A stretch of 64,000 nucleotides of DNA, from positions 26,655 through 90,654 of the forward strand of contig NW_020312109.1 of the NCBI RefSeq assembly GCF_002999335.1, in the 5' to 3' direction. The notes under the pieces were generated by a model that saw only the letters and a list, made by a program, of their open reading frames with translations, did not search any database and was not told where the DNA came from. Position numbers and translations under genes: made by a program. The stretch is from Cyclospora cayetanensis. Lineage: Eukaryota; Apicomplexa; Conoidasida; Eucoccidiorida; Eimeriidae. Each line of letters starts with the position of its first letter. The stretch's first letter is position 1. Positions 43,961 through 55,503 of this stretch are shown here, piece by piece.

Positions 43961-45059
43961 TCAGAATATTTCGAGCTCCGCAGCTTCAGAGTGCTGTGAG
44001 GCAGAAGCCTGCGCAGCCTCTGGCCATCCCCTGTCTGCCATAAAGAGGGGGTATCGGAGGGGCGAGACGTTCCACGAATGCCGAGTAAGCGGCTCTGCAG
44101 AGACGTTTGCGGAACACAGAGTGACGGTGACACGGTGAGGGCTGCCCTTGCAAGCAGCCGAGGAGGGCCTGCAGACAGAAGCTGAAGAGGAATCGCCAGA
44201 AAGGCAGACGCGTAGAGCGCAGTGCGTGCAGAGACACACACACACACAGACACACACAGACACACACAAAGACACACCCAGTGGGAAAGGAGCTGCTCCT
44301 GATCTCCCTCTTCCCCCAGAATTTCCGTATCGTCAAATGTATAGCCCTCTTGTTCCCGAGGGTCCAGACACTCCGTGTTTGTCATGTCGAGTCATAAGGG
44401 GGCGGGCAAGGCCCCCCTATGAGGCACGGGGCCCTCCAGATCCGAAGTTTTGTCCACTTCGGCTGTAAAATCGGCAAATTTAGTCAGCAGAAATAGAGTA
44501 ACGGCCTTCATAGAGCTGAAGGAAGCCTTGACCTCCTGGAGCTCGGTCTGTCAGCCAGCGTGTACTCAGTGGGAGTACACCCTGTAAGCCCCCCGGCGTG
44601 CTGTTTTGAACACATTTTGAGTGCACACACTCACGAAATAGCAGTATGAAATCGCTAGCAGACGTGTTTTTTCTGTCTACTTCCCTTCTTGACAGCGCCT
44701 CGTATCGGCTGTTTGCTGCGCGGAGAACCACGGGGGGTATCAAAATCCCGTCAGAAGGGCCCCCCGCTGCCCTGCCCGCTCGTGTCTTGTACTTCGCTCC
44801 GTAGATCGGGCGTGCTGCTCTCGTTTACGAAAAACCTATGGATTTTGTTGATTAGATTCGCCCCTGAGTGTGTGTTTCGGTGCAAGGGAGCCGCCGCTCT
44901 CCCTCCTTCCCCCAAGGAGGGGGCCCCCTGCAACCCGCCCTCCAGTAGAGCCGCTCTTCCCGTCGTTGGTCCTCCCTTAGCTCCAAAAGCATTTATCCGA
45001 TAGTCGAAGCGACCAGAAGACTCCCCGACGCAATCCTGAAGCTTGGACGGCGTGTTCAT
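43961..45059 (-). CDS. Candidate multi-exon gene, helical protein, boundaries unresolved
   Basis: Several minus-strand stretches look coding. From ATG 45059: MNTPSKLQDCVGESSGRFDY..ANLINKIHRFF. At about 44710-44637: RYEALSRREVDRKNTSASDF before a GTGAGT donor. At about 44547-44400: ELQEVKASFSSMKAVTLFLL then TKFADFTAEVDKTSDLEG. Then TECLDPREQEGYTFDDTEIL up to about 44280, followed by a GT/CA microsatellite intron and a possible last exon with acceptor CTCTGCAG near 44092. An in-frame TGA just before the ATG at 44385 means that part is a separate exon or a separate start. I could not make every phase agree. The charged helical make-up resembles a coiled-coil tether or trafficking subunit, but no family is recognised. 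Confidence 0.33.
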
Positions 45060-45581
45060 GACGCATCTCTAGGGGGCATCCTGGAGGGGGGCCCCTCCCT
45101 CGCATGGCTACCCCTCGCACTGCGGCAACGCCTGCTATCATACACTCTCCTGGCGCACCCTGTAACTCCTCTTCTCTGAGCACTCCGTTCTCGGGAGAGG
45201 CCTCGCAAGAAGGAATGGATTTATCCTGTCCTCCCAATCCCCTTCTGCAGGATGCCTTGTACTCCATACTAGTGCAGTAAGACGCTGAGCGAAAAGCTTT
45301 CCCCCTCCGCGCTCCTGCCTTCCAGGAGAGGCTTCCTCAGAGGACCCTTGGCCATGCTTGCATGCCTTTTCACCCCGCAAGGGTACCCCAAGAACGAGAG
45401 ACTTCCCTCCTCTTGACCCTCCTTCCGCCACCCCACTGGCTTGCACTTGGCCTCTCCTCGCAGCAGCCTCCCACTACTACGCGCCTCTGTGGCTGTCTAC
45501 CTCTCTGCATGCAGCCTCTCTCTGTGCCTTTCCGCCGCGCAGCCACTCGGCCCGTTAGCAGCAGCAGTCGTAGGAGTAGGC
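45060..45581. other. Divergent intergenic region
   Basis: Between the starts of the candidate minus-strand gene (45059) and the plus-strand gene (45582). Pyrimidine-rich; no clear feature. Confidence 0.4.
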
Positions 45582-47328
45582 ATGCCGTCTGAAGCACGCC
45601 AAACGGCGAATGAAAACATGCCTCTGTCTTCTCACGCTTCAGACCTCTCGAAGGCTCTCAGCTGTCGGCGAGCCGTCTCCCTGCGTGTGCATGCGCGCAG
45701 AGGCATTCCAGTGCCGTCCGCTGCCATCAGCACGTTCTGCCTGGCGGCGGAGTCGCAGACAGCCTTCGTTCACAAGCTCTTCATTGCAGACCAAGATCAA
45801 ATCCACTACAAGATAGAAGCCGCAGCAGACTGGCCAGTTGGAACCAGCGGCGCGTTCACGGGGGTTCCCGCTACCGCCTCTGGAGATCCTCCTCCCTCCT
45901 CTCCTCCTTTCCATTCGGAGGGTGGCATGCCTCTCGTCTGCGCTGCCTGCCAGCAAAAAAAACGAGGTGAAAATCAGCCTCCTAGCAGAAACTCTCATGG
46001 GGCCTCCTGCATCGAAAGAGGCTACAAGCACGTCGCTCGTGTTTGGCCAGCGCAACTCCTCATCTACGTTTCTTACCCCTTTTGCGCCGAAGTCTGGAGC
46101 TCCGGAGCTTCAGGTAAGCCACCTGAAGACTTAAGGCCTTTCTCGATGCTCTACGCGCTCATATACCTCTCATCTCACACCCCATCATATCACAAAAAGA
46201 AGCTCGAAGGTACACCCTTCAGAGATACATATATAGATATATATATATATCTCTGCATATGTATATATCTATATATATATAGATATGTATATATATTTAT
46301 CAATATACATATTACATTCATATATATATCTACATCTATATACATGTATGTATGCGCGGCAGAACTATTCGCACACTACCTAGCTGGGAAGCCGCTAGCT
46401 TCTTGCAGCGTCGCCCTCCTGAGTCGCAGTCTTCACGGAGCGGATATTTTGATTGAGGTTCAGAACGTCTCTCCAGACTTATCTATCCGTAAGCACCGAG
46501 CTGCCAACGCGCTCTTCACACAGACCCCCTCACAGGCAAGAGGCGGCAGCAGCGGCGAAGGGCACTCCCGAGAGATCTACATATGTGTAGCCGTCCACTC
46601 ACACACTTCAGGCAGCCACAACTTCACAGAGTTTCCCGAGCCTCCCTCCCCGCTGTGATAGGCTCGCTCTTTGGTGTTTTTACGGCCTGCAGGAAGGGAG
46701 TTGACGTTGCAATTATCACGCATGCGGCAACGGCTGCAGTGCGGCCCCATCCAACGCTTCCTTCGCTCCGTGCGCCGATCTCTACATACATACACATATA
46801 TACAATATACCCGCCAAATCTGCCATATATATATACATATATACATATATATGTACAGACATGGAAATGCACATGCATATATATATATATGCATGCATAT
46901 AGACATATATCTATATGTACAGACATGGACATGCACATGCACATATATCTATATATATGCATGCATTTAGACATATCTCTATGTGTCTCGTTCTGCATAT
47001 GCCGATACATGCCCAGTGTGTGAGGGGAGAAGGCAGAGAGATGCCGTTGAGACGAAGTCATATGGACTGTTACCTCGAAGCGCCCCTTCCCCGAATGCTG
47101 CGCGCGTATAGACTCCCACGGTGGCTGTGGCTAGCCGTAGGCGCTAATTGATGCATGCGCTGATTAGGGCTTTGCGTGTGCGCTGGACGCTTGCAGATCC
47201 CCAAAAGACGACCAGGGGAACTAAAGGCCACGCAGCTGCGTTCGTGCGAACGCCTGTGGCTGCTGTACGGCAGCGATTGCATTCTCTACTCCGTGAGCTT
47301 TTTTTGCAGTGCTTCTCTGCCTCCATGA
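45582..47328 (+). CDS. Unknown beta-rich protein, four exons
   Basis: Exons 45582-46113, 46363-46488, 46693-46769 and 47197-47328. Phases 1, 1, 0 all agree and give 288 aa. Donors are GTAAGC, GTAAGC and GTGCGC; acceptors are GCGGCAG, CCTGCAG and CTTGCAG. The first exon alternates beta strands (AISTFCLAAESQTAFVHKLF, QLLIYVSYPFCAEVW) with Ser/Pro-rich loops and a CxxC (VCAACQQKK). The second has ADILIEVQNVSPDLSI, and the last has CERLWLLYGSDCILYSV. Strand pairs of this kind occur in arrestin-like folds and in some TRAPP and cilia proteins, but no family is established. The last exon contains GTGAGCTTTTTTTGCAG (47293-47309), which would act as a 17-base intron; without it the frame ends at TGA 47326. 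Introns hold AT microsatellites. Confidence 0.42.
46210..46350. repeat. AT-rich microsatellite
   Basis: Imperfect TATATA/GATATA repeats in the intron before 46363. Further blocks of the same type lie at 46790-46985. Confidence 0.9.
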
Positions 47329-47683
47329 AGTCTGCATTCTTGGTCTGGCAGTTTGCGCCGAACCTTACTCCGTGGGTGCTGCTGCTGCTCGCAGTCTAAC
47401 GGCTCTAGCGACTTCCTTTGGATGCTTGCCTGCCTGCATGCACGCAGATTCACCGCTTCGTCAGCACAGAGATCCTTCGCTGGAGTCTTATGCTCAAATA
47501 CTGCCAGGTACCCCATAGCCTCAAGGCCGACCCTTTTTAGACGCCTTTCCCCAATTCTAGCTCGGCTGTCTAGCCAGTCCTCATTGCGCACAGACGCTGA
47601 CAACACATTCCCAAAATCCAGATGTTGCGCTACAGGCATTCGCCAAAGCCGCCACTGAAGGGCCGAAGCGCCTTCCAGCAGCC

Positions 47684-49515
47684 TCAGCCTCCATAGAACC
47701 TCCAGAAGTCATACGCGGTCCGCTCACGATACACATCCACATACACACATGAATATATACATATATATATGCATATATATATGTATATATGTATATACAT
47801 ATATGCATATATATATGTATATATATGTATATATATATATATGCATATATATATGTATATATGTATATATACACATACCATTTGTACAGAAAATAACGTT
47901 TGTGGGCTCCTTCCCCCCGCAGCTGGGACAAAAAAAATAGCGCTCTTAAGAGCCTCCCGATGAATTGCAGAGCTTGCGTGCATATTGTCGGTAATTAACA
48001 GTAGGATGCCTTTCTGCTCAGACCACCTCGAAGAAGAGCTAGGCTCTCCGGATGAATTGGTGGTGTACTTGGTTCTAGGTGAGGCGCTAGAGCTCCTAGT
48101 GGGGCCGCTGATGCGCACACGAGGCTGCGCCAACGATGCTCGCCAAGAGCGCTTCTCCTCAGCTTGCAGCCGCGACGAGGGGAGACGTGTGAGGGCGACA
48201 AATCGCAAAGGCTGTGGGCACGACAAAAGCCTCCATGCGCATTCGTCCTCCAAAAAATTTCGCAAACAGCTGCAGCGGCACACTGCAGGAACCAGCAGCT
48301 CCCACAACACAAGCAACCCCCACCCTAACCAACCAGACGCACCATCACCTACAGGAAGCGCATATATATATATACATATGTATATGTATGTATGTATTTA
48401 TATAAACATGCTAGCTTTTGCGTCTCAGGCTTCTCTGCGGCGTGTTTTTCTGAGGCATATTCGGCCGCTACTAGGAGCTTGAGAGCCATAACCCTCAGCG
48501 AAATGCGTAGGATACTACACTTGCCCGGCTCCCTGCTCACTCTGATTGTATCCTTGTGTGCTTCCTGCGCGCTTCTTCTCTTTTGCACGCCTTTTGTTTC
48601 TTTCAGCGTCTGCCTGATGCCTCTCCGTAGTCTGCACCAGTAGAGTTCCCCAATCGTAGCTCTACTTTTCACCTACTTGTAGCGGAAGACTCCCCAGGCG
48701 CTTCTTTCCCTCCCTTCCTCCCTTACTTCCCCTAGGGGGCCCCCGTTCGCCTGTAGCTGTTGGTTGCGTAGCCTGCAGTAGGCAGCAGCCGTTGCATGCA
48801 CGAGGCTCTAGAAATTCCTCGGGGGGGAGACACCCCAGGCGCAGCCGTCCAACGACGCGCATGCACAAAAGAATAACTGCCCAAAAACCGCGCAAACAGA
48901 CTGGCATACTACCAGACAGCCCGCCACGCCAGACACAGCTGCTCTCGGGGTGCGATCCGTGTTCGCAGTCATTTCCGTGCAGCCGCACATAGAAGCTGTC
49001 GTCCGGAAGGAGCTCATAAAGTTTCACAGACTCTCAAAGCTCGAGTGAAAAACCCTCGCTCGGGAGGGAAAGTCAGCCTGTGCTCCGCAACGCACAGCTA
49101 TTCGGAGAGACCCTTTGCAGAGGAACTAGCTACTAGACGATGCCGTTCGGCCTTCGCTCCTAACCCCAGTTTGGCGGACGATTGCACGTCAGTGTCGCTG
49201 CGATCCTCCATCAGGCTTTTGGTCTGACTTCCCCCAACTCAGACCTACTTCCTTAGTCTTTATCAGGTCCTTACGGACGTGCCACAACTCAAACCTCTCT
49301 CATAAAGCTCGTCGGCGGCTGTAGATACGCGGAACGAGCAGTGCAGGCGAACCCCCCCTACGCTCACCTTCCTTGCGCAGTGTGGGGTTCCCCCCTTTCC
49401 CTTCCCACCCATTCACACAGCTGACATTCACACACTTGCGCACTTCTGTAAGACTCTCCACCTCCTCAGGCCGTGCTGCCCGCGCTGCGACGCTTCCTCC
49501 GTTTTTCAAATGCAT
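47684..49515 (-). CDS. Unknown protein, four exons
   Basis: Exons 49515-49444, 49030-48913, 48282-47879 and 47722-47684. Phases 0, 1, 0 all agree and give 210 aa. It starts [20 protein letters not shown], continues [19 protein letters not shown] and [20 protein letters not shown], then an Arg/Ser-rich region ([19 protein letters not shown]), then [31 protein letters not shown], and ends [10 protein letters not shown]. There is no signal peptide or known motif. Donors include GTAGTA and GTATGT. A TATATG microsatellite fills the last intron. The frame is open upstream of the chosen ATG, so an earlier exon may exist. It ends convergently with the plus-strand gene at 47328. Confidence 0.42.
47745..47876. 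repeat. (ATATATGC/ATATGT)n microsatellite
   Basis: Alternating ATATAT, GCATAT and GTATAT units filling the last intron of the minus-strand gene. Confidence 0.9.
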
Positions 49516-50551
49516 GAAATATAAGGGCTTTTTAGCGCGAGTCTGCAGGGACTGAGGGGCATCTCCATGCACTGATTTTCCGCCCTACCAGATGCTTCAA
49601 AATCTGTGGCCTCTTTCGAGCCACTTAATTAGGGGCTGATGCCGCCACACGGTATGTGCCTAGCGCTTCTGCGCTCTGCGTTGGTTGGCGTGAGGCAGAA
49701 ACGTGTATTTTTTTCCACGGAATGCAACGGAGTGCTGTCCAGGAAATGGCAACTTCTCAGGCTGGGGAGCCGACGGCGGCAGGATGGTGGTGGCTGCTAC
49801 GTGGAGACGTGAAAGAAAGGGGAAGCGCTGCTGTTCGTTTCAAGCACATAAGCACTTCCTTGTATGCAACACACAGAACGGGGCCTCCCAGTAGACCATC
49901 CACAACCTGCTGCCTACGCTCAGCGTCAAACCACGACGTCTACGCTCATCGTGCCTTTTTAGCACTCAGTGGCAAACACGCAAACCCCTCCTCGCTGTAC
50001 ACCGCACTAAGGCCATCGCAATGCGGGCTGCGCGCCACACGTTTAATCCGCTAGACCTTCCATTTCGTGTCTGCCTCTCTTCTACCTTCTTCACCGTCCT
50101 GTTCCCCACGCACCCGCTGCCTCCCCTCCCCCTTCCCACCACGAAGCCGCCTTCTCTGCTACGCTGGTGCTACGCTGCCCCTTGTGCCTTTCTATCCTTG
50201 ATCTTTTCTGGCAAAAGGTGGCAGCACCAAATCCTCCAAAAGACCTCCCAGAAGCCCCCCACCTAACCCCCCCTTTGCATGCATGCAGGCACGCACCTCC
50301 GCGCTCTAGCTACCAGGTTGGACGTCACATATTGACTCCTACAGGCAGCAAAAATGCCGACTAAAGCCAAGAAGCCTCAAGAAAGCAGCACACGGGGTGA
50401 CTCCGTCCACATACACAGCCAAATGGCGAGGGAAGGCGAAATACAGGCACGCCTCCCCGAAAAAAGCTGCGAAGGAATGCGCATCTGCATGCACCTGAAA
50501 CAACCCCCCGCTGCGCATCTCTTTCCTAAGGCCCCCCCCCCCCGCCGTTCA
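49516..50551. other. Intergenic region before the VPS9 gene 3' end
   Basis: No supported gene. Short open stretches lack motifs. The 3' UTR of the VPS9 gene should begin at the right edge. Confidence 0.45.
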
Positions 50552-53500
50552 TTATGCAGCCCTGTCGGTGCTCGCTGCATTCTGCAGCCTGCTGCTGCTG
50601 CTGCCTTGCTCCAGCTTGAGCTGCTGCTGCAGCAGCACCGTCATTCGCTCCAAGATGTCTACTAGCCCGTGGTATTCGACCAGGAGCTCCTGCAAATCCC
50701 CCACCTTCAAATGGGCGGCTGAGTGCACGCCGCGAAACGTCTTGGGAGATCGCACGGCCTGAGCGAGCAACAGGCGAGCCTGCTGCTGCTGCGCTTGCAG
50801 CTGCCGCTGCAGCAGCAGGGGGGGGCCCCCCCCATGCTGAGGGGGCAGTCCGACGGGGGGCCCCCCAAGGGGCCCCCCTTCGGATGGGGCCGCCCCCCCC
50901 CCGCTTTTCTGCAGCTGCGCCAGCGTGCTGAGAGCTGTCGCTGCCGCAGCCAGTGCAGTGCCTGCCCCATCCGTGGCAGCCGTGCTCTTGACAACTGCAG
51001 CCGCTTCTTCCTGCCGCAGAGCCTCCTCTGCCTCAGCGAAGCGGCGCTCATACTCGGCGCGATCCATGTGCAGCTGGATGCCTGAGGATCCGACGGACTT
51101 GATGAATGCCGCGGCTGAGCAAAAGTGGGTGAAAAAGTAAGCTTCCTCGCCGTGCATTCTTGCGGGATGTCGGTAGGCTGCGACAAACTGAATGTTGCTG
51201 TGCAGACGGGGAGGTCTTGCTTTGATGACGGTGTAGATCAGGAGGGGCAGCAAGTCATCTGCAGTTGCAGCCGCTCGCTGCCTCCGCTCCAGAGCAGCCA
51301 TCAACATCCTGCACCCCGAGAGGATCAGTCGCAGCTTGTCTCGTGGCGCGCGCACTCTGTCGATGCGCACAAACTCTAAGCCCGCCAACTGCAACTCGGG
51401 AACTGGCAAAACGTCTCCTCCGAGGATTTTTGGGGCCCCTTCTCCAGCCGCGTCTGCCGCGCGAGAGGCGGAAGAGGGGCTGCTGCCGCCGTTGCTGCCT
51501 TCCTGCGCGTCTGACACCCCCAACGGCGAGATCTCGAGGTGCTCTGGTTCCAGCCACGCCAGACACCGCATCTTCCGATCCAAAAACATATCCTCTTCCG
51601 CCTCTTCCGGCGTCTCCTTGGGAAGCAACGCGTGCAGCTTCTGAATGAGGAAGCGCTCCAGACCCTCCCCCACCTCCGCGGCATCCCACGCGTCCTGGGG
51701 GGCCCCCCGGGGGGCCCCCGAGAAGGCTTCTGTGCGCAGCAGTCGCACCTGCACTCTACCCATGAAGCTGTGCAGCAGCTCCGCAGCCTCCGCACGCGAC
51801 AGACCGGCAGGAAAGCCTTCGACAAAGCGACGCAGCAACGCCACCACCTCTCCACAAGAGGGATCTTTCAGTCGCTCCAAGAAGAGATTGTAAGGAGTGC
51901 GGGGTCGTCCATGGCTTAAGGCAGCGCCTGCTGCCGCAGAATTGCCTCCCCCTGCCACTCCCCTCAGCGGGGAGAGCTCCCCCTGAGGAGGCTCCGCGGA
52001 AGCGCCACTCGCGCCAAGGCTGCCGCTTGGCGCTGGCTGCTGGAGCGGCGCAGTGCTGGGGAGACTGGCGTCTGGTCGGAAAGCCAGCCTGCTGGAAAGC
52101 TCCGACTCGGCAGCAGACGCGGAGTCTTTCGGCGAGAAAGGCTTCTCCCGCGCTCCTGCTCCCTCAGCATGCAGCGGGCGTCTGCTGCCGCTGCCACTGC
52201 AAAGAGAACGCGAAAAAGCCACCCCCGGAGAAGACTCTCCCTCCTGCAACAACCGCTCAAATTCAGTTGTGCCTTGCTGCCGTGCTGCAGCTGCCGCTGC
52301 CTCCCCTTCTGGAGCCGTCGCTGCTGCTTCCTGCTGCTGTTGCTGCCTTGTGCCTCCTCCGCGCAACACCCCAAGACCAAACGGCAGCGCCCTCAGCAGC
52401 CGACTTGCAGCGCCACCAGCTGCTGCCTGTTGCTGCTCCTGCTGCTGCTGCTGCTGCTGCTGCTTTTGCTGCTTTTGCTGCTCCTGCTGTTGCTGCTCCT
52501 GCTTCTGTGGAGCGGGCGCTGGCGAGCTGGAGAGAGCAGCTGGACGCGCACAGGCTTCTCGAGGAGGCTCCGCTTCGGCAATCCTCGTTGCGTGATCTTC
52601 TTCTGGCCTTGTTCCCGCGGCTGCGGCTGCAGCAGCCGCCGTTTGCTCCAGCTGGAGAGAATGGCTCGTCGTCGCTTTCTCGAGCTGCGCATCGGGGGAT
52701 AAGGGGGGCCCCTCGCTGTCGGGGTGTTCAGACAGCAACACTTGACTCGGCAATGCCGCGTCTGCCTCGAGTGGTCTTTCGGGGGGGGAAAAAGCAGATG
52801 CCAAGTCGGTGTGGCGTGAGCCTCCCCCCGAGGACGTCTCGGAGCGGCTTCGCGTGTGGACGCCTCCGCTGTCGGAGAGGGGTGTTGGCGTCTCGTCGTT
52901 GCTGGGGGGCCCCTCCTCCTCGGAGGGGCCCCCCCCCAGAGACGAGAGCCTCCGACCCTTTTCGTGGGAGTCGGAAGAGGCGCGGCTGTCCGCAGCAACA
53001 CGAACGTTCAGGAGCGCTTGGGAGGGGGGCCCCCCGGGGGGGCCCCCTCCTTGCGCGGGCAGCAGCGGATGCCACAGCCTCGAAGGCGATGTCGATTGGC
53101 TAGCCAGCAGCTCAACAGGTTGAAGCGCTGCTGGAGAAGAGGCCGCAAATTCGCCGCCTTCCTCGAGATGAGATGCTTCCGAGGCTGCCACGCGGGGTGG
53201 AAGGCACTCTCCGAGGGCTGAGGCTGACGACGAGTGATTCTCTCCATCATGATTGCCTCGATTGTGATCGCCTCCTCCCTCGAGATCGCCTCCTCCCTCG
53301 AGATCGCCTCCTCCATTGCAAGGCAGGCCCTCTGGGGTGTTCAAGTCGTCAGACACATAACTTCCAGTAGAAGGGCTTTTGTCTGAAGCTGGTGAACCGC
53401 TTGAGCTCGCAGCTGCTTCAAAAAAAGCCTTGCCACGCGCCTCTCCAAGGCTCGATTGCTCTGTAACAGAGGGCAGAGGGATATGTCCAGAGGCGCTGCT

Positions 53501-54511
53501 GGCGGCAGAGTGCAACACGTGCAGTGTCTCGACACCACCCCTGCGTACAACAGGCATGTCGTTTGAAAACTCAGCGGACTCGGACTGGAAGACGCATTCG
53601 CTTGCGCGAGGGTGGCTACGCTGCAGCGCGCGCATATCGCTTTTTGTTGCTCCCTCTGCGACTAGGCTGCGCTGCTGCTGCTGCTCTTGGAGTGCGATCC
53701 AGGAAGGAGGCCGAGTCTGGGGTAAGAGCTGCTGCGGGGATGGCTGCTTCCAAGGATGCTCTGGGGGTCGCTCGGCTGCTGCAGAAGGAGGCAGCCTGTG
53801 CGGATACACCTGCTGAGAAGCTGCAGCAGCAGACGGCGGGGGAGTTTCAGGAGGCGCCTTCGGGGGAGGGGGGGGGGTCGAGGAGGACTGCCAGTTTGCC
53901 CAACAGCTATCGAGCCCGTCCTGCAGCAGCTGTTGCGGCTGGGAAGCTGCCGGTGCTCCTGACTCGGGGAGCTGCTCGGACTGCGCATTTGTATTGCACA
54001 CCTTCTCTGCCGCTGCCAGCGAACGAGCGCGAGGTGACGCTGCCGCAGGCGTGTCTTGAAGCTGAATCCGTGAAGGCGGCGGAGGGGCCCCCCACGGGGT
54101 CTCAGCGGGCCATAGGGGCCCCTCTGTGCTCCGACGAATGCCTGTCTGTTCGAGAGGCGCCGTTTGCGCGGGTTCTGCCAGCGAGCAAGACGGAGGAAAG
54201 ACAGCCGTCGCAGCAGCCAGAGAGGGCGAGAAGGCGGCTTCCAAGTCTGTGCCTTTTGGTGGGCCCTTCGGGGAGGCAGCCGCCACGGAAGAAGTCGACG
54301 AGGCAGCGCCGGGGAGAGGCGGGAGCTCGCTTGCCGTGGGAGGTGCGCCTGCGTCCAGAGAGAGCAGGCTGTCGAAGCCTGAAAAGGAGCACTCCGGGGG
54401 GATCTGAGTCTGCGCATCCTTGCCCGCGACTCCCTGCCCAAAGGGCGAGCGCAAGCCTCCAGGGGGTTCGAACTCCCTAGAGGGGGCCTCTGCAGTTTGG
54501 GAGGCCCACAT
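50552..54511 (-). CDS. VPS9-domain Rab5-type guanine nucleotide exchange factor
   Basis: 1319 aa from ATG 54511 (MWASQTAEAPSREFEPPGGL) to TGA 50552. The frame is open about 50 codons upstream without an ATG, so a 5' exon is possible. Residues 1 to about 860 are disordered and Ser/Pro/Gly-rich, with a Gln/Glu run coded near 52440-52500. From about 873 a helical bundle begins (YNLFLERLKDPSCGEVVALL), leading into the VPS9 domain: RMLMAALE.., then TADDLLPLLIYTVIKARPPR, LHSNIQFVAAYRHP and EEAYFFTHFCSAAAFIKSV at about 1080-1140. The helical bundle plus VPS9 arrangement is that of Rabex-5-type GEFs, which activate Rab5-family GTPases on endosomes; in apicomplexans the pathway also feeds secretory organelles. 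A C-terminal coiled coil (LQELLVEYHGLVDILERM) follows. No ubiquitin-binding zinc finger is seen. Confidence 0.85.
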   Translation of the reverse strand: MWASQTAEAPSREFEPPGGLRSPFGQGVAGKDAQTQIPPECSFSGFDSLLSLDAGAPPTASELPPLPGAASSTSSVAAASPKGPPKGTDLEAAFSPSLAAATAVFPPSCSLAEPAQTAPLEQTGIRRSTEGPLWPAETPWGAPPPPSRIQLQDTPAAASPRARSLAAAEKVCNTNAQSEQLPESGAPAASQPQQLLQDGLDSCWANWQSSSTPPPPPKAPPETPPPSAAAASQQVYPHRLPPSAAAERPPEHPWKQPSPQQLLPQTRPPSWIALQEQQQQRSLVAEGATKSDMRALQRSHPRASECVFQSESAEFSNDMPVVRRGGVETLHVLHSAASSASGHIPLPSVTEQSSLGEARGKAFFEAAASSSGSPASDKSPSTGSYVSDDLNTPEGLPCNGGGDLEGGGDLEGGGDHNRGNHDGENHSSSASALGECLPPRVAASEASHLEEGGEFAASSPAALQPVELLASQSTSPSRLWHPLLPAQGGGPPGGPPSQALLNVRVAADSRASSDSHEKGRRLSSLGGGPSEEEGPPSNDETPTPLSDSGGVHTRSRSETSSGGGSRHTDLASAFSPPERPLEADAALPSQVLLSEHPDSEGPPLSPDAQLEKATTSHSLQLEQTAAAAAAAAGTRPEEDHATRIAEAEPPREACARPAALSSSPAPAPQKQEQQQQEQQKQQKQQQQQQQQEQQQAAAGGAASRLLRALPFGLGVLRGGGTRQQQQQEAAATAPEGEAAAAAARQQGTTEFERLLQEGESSPGVAFSRSLCSGSGSRRPLHAEGAGAREKPFSPKDSASAAESELSSRLAFRPDASLPSTAPLQQPAPSGSLGASGASAEPPQGELSPLRGVAGGGNSAAAGAALSHGRPRTPYNLFLERLKDPSCGEVVALLRRFVEGFPAGLSRAEAAELLHSFMGRVQVRLLRTEAFSGAPRGAPQDAWDAAEVGEGLERFLIQKLHALLPKETPEEAEEDMFLDRKMRCLAWLEPEHLEISPLGVSDAQEGSNGGSSPSSASRAADAAGEGAPKILGGDVLPVPELQLAGLEFVRIDRVRAPRDKLRLILSGCRMLMAALERRQRAAATADDLLPLLIYTVIKARPPRLHSNIQFVAAYRHPARMHGEEAYFFTHFCSAAAFIKSVGSSGIQLHMDRAEYERRFAEAEEALRQEEAAAVVKSTAATDGAGTALAAAATALSTLAQLQKSGGGAAPSEGGPLGGPPVGLPPQHGGGPPLLLQRQLQAQQQQARLLLAQAVRSPKTFRGVHSAAHLKVGDLQELLVEYHGLVDILERMTVLLQQQLKLEQGSSSSRLQNAASTDRAA

Positions 54512-55503
54512 GGCGAGAGGCGCTGGAGTTCTCACCAGTCGCTTGCAACAGCGCGCTCTCCAGCCCTTGTCAGGGAGGTGGGAAGGGGAACTGCGAGGTG
54601 TCTGGCAGCCTTCGAAGATCGTGAGAGCCAGATATGCAAAAACGCCTGAAATTGACAGAAGCAAAAAATGATGACAGACGCCGAGTGAACCTGTCTTGGC
54701 GACGGCACGGAAGCTGCCTGTCCAGTAGAGCAGCCAGGGCTTTTTGGTCCAAGTCTGTTACAACCTGAACGCCTGTTGTTCCTTTCTGGCACCAAGAAAT
54801 CTCTTCTAATTATGTTGGGTGGTGCCGTTGATTTTCTCGAAAAATGAATCATTAGAGACAGGCAACCTCTGCGGTGTCGAACTGTCTTGCGAGACCTGGC
54901 GAGACATCGTGCTGGAGAGTGCCCCATTAAGGAACGAAAACGGCCAATACAATGAAGGAACTCTACCGATAGCGCCTTCCTCAAATATATATACGAAGAA
55001 GGCACTCTTATATCAGTGCTAAACACCTTGTCCCCCAATACTTTGTGCATCTTTGGGGTGTCGTGCTCTTCCTCTCTTGAAGCGCCATCCCGGTTTGCTC
55101 GGCGTTTCTTCCTACCAATGAACTGCGAGTTTCCCTCGACAACTCGTATGACCTCATATTTACATGAACATGCAAAAAAGAAATTTCTAGCAGAGGCGCT
55201 CTCCGGATCTTCTTTTCATCTCTTGCGAGAATATCTGAAACTGCTTGGAGAAATTCCGTTGTTCACCGTTAGATTCCTTGCGTGCCTTCCGCTGTTGAAT
55301 GCATGCTATTTTTTCGTTGTTTAGACAAAGTCGGGCGTAATCAGTGGGCAACTAAATCGGTAAACGCCTAATCTCGTGCGCAGTTGTTTCTGGGGCTCCC
55401 TTGCACACGATTCACTTGCCTTGCTGCATACGAACCTTAACAGAAATCGCATTCCCCAATATTCGCAGCTGGATGATCTTGCACAATATGCATATCCTAC
55501 ATC

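Noticed and set aside
44092..44385. Minus-strand frame through the GT/CA repeat as one 193-codon gene
   Set aside because: The middle is a microsatellite. Only the part before it looks coding, so it was kept as a possible exon of the candidate gene.
46577..47061. Tyr/Ile/Met/His-rich open frames on both strands
   Set aside because: Translations of the TATATG/CATGCA microsatellites, which are open in every frame.
52027..54671. Long plus-strand frames opposite the VPS9 gene (up to about 358 codons)
   Set aside because: Antisense shadows of a Ser/Pro/Gly-rich exon. The VPS9 motif fixes the minus frame.
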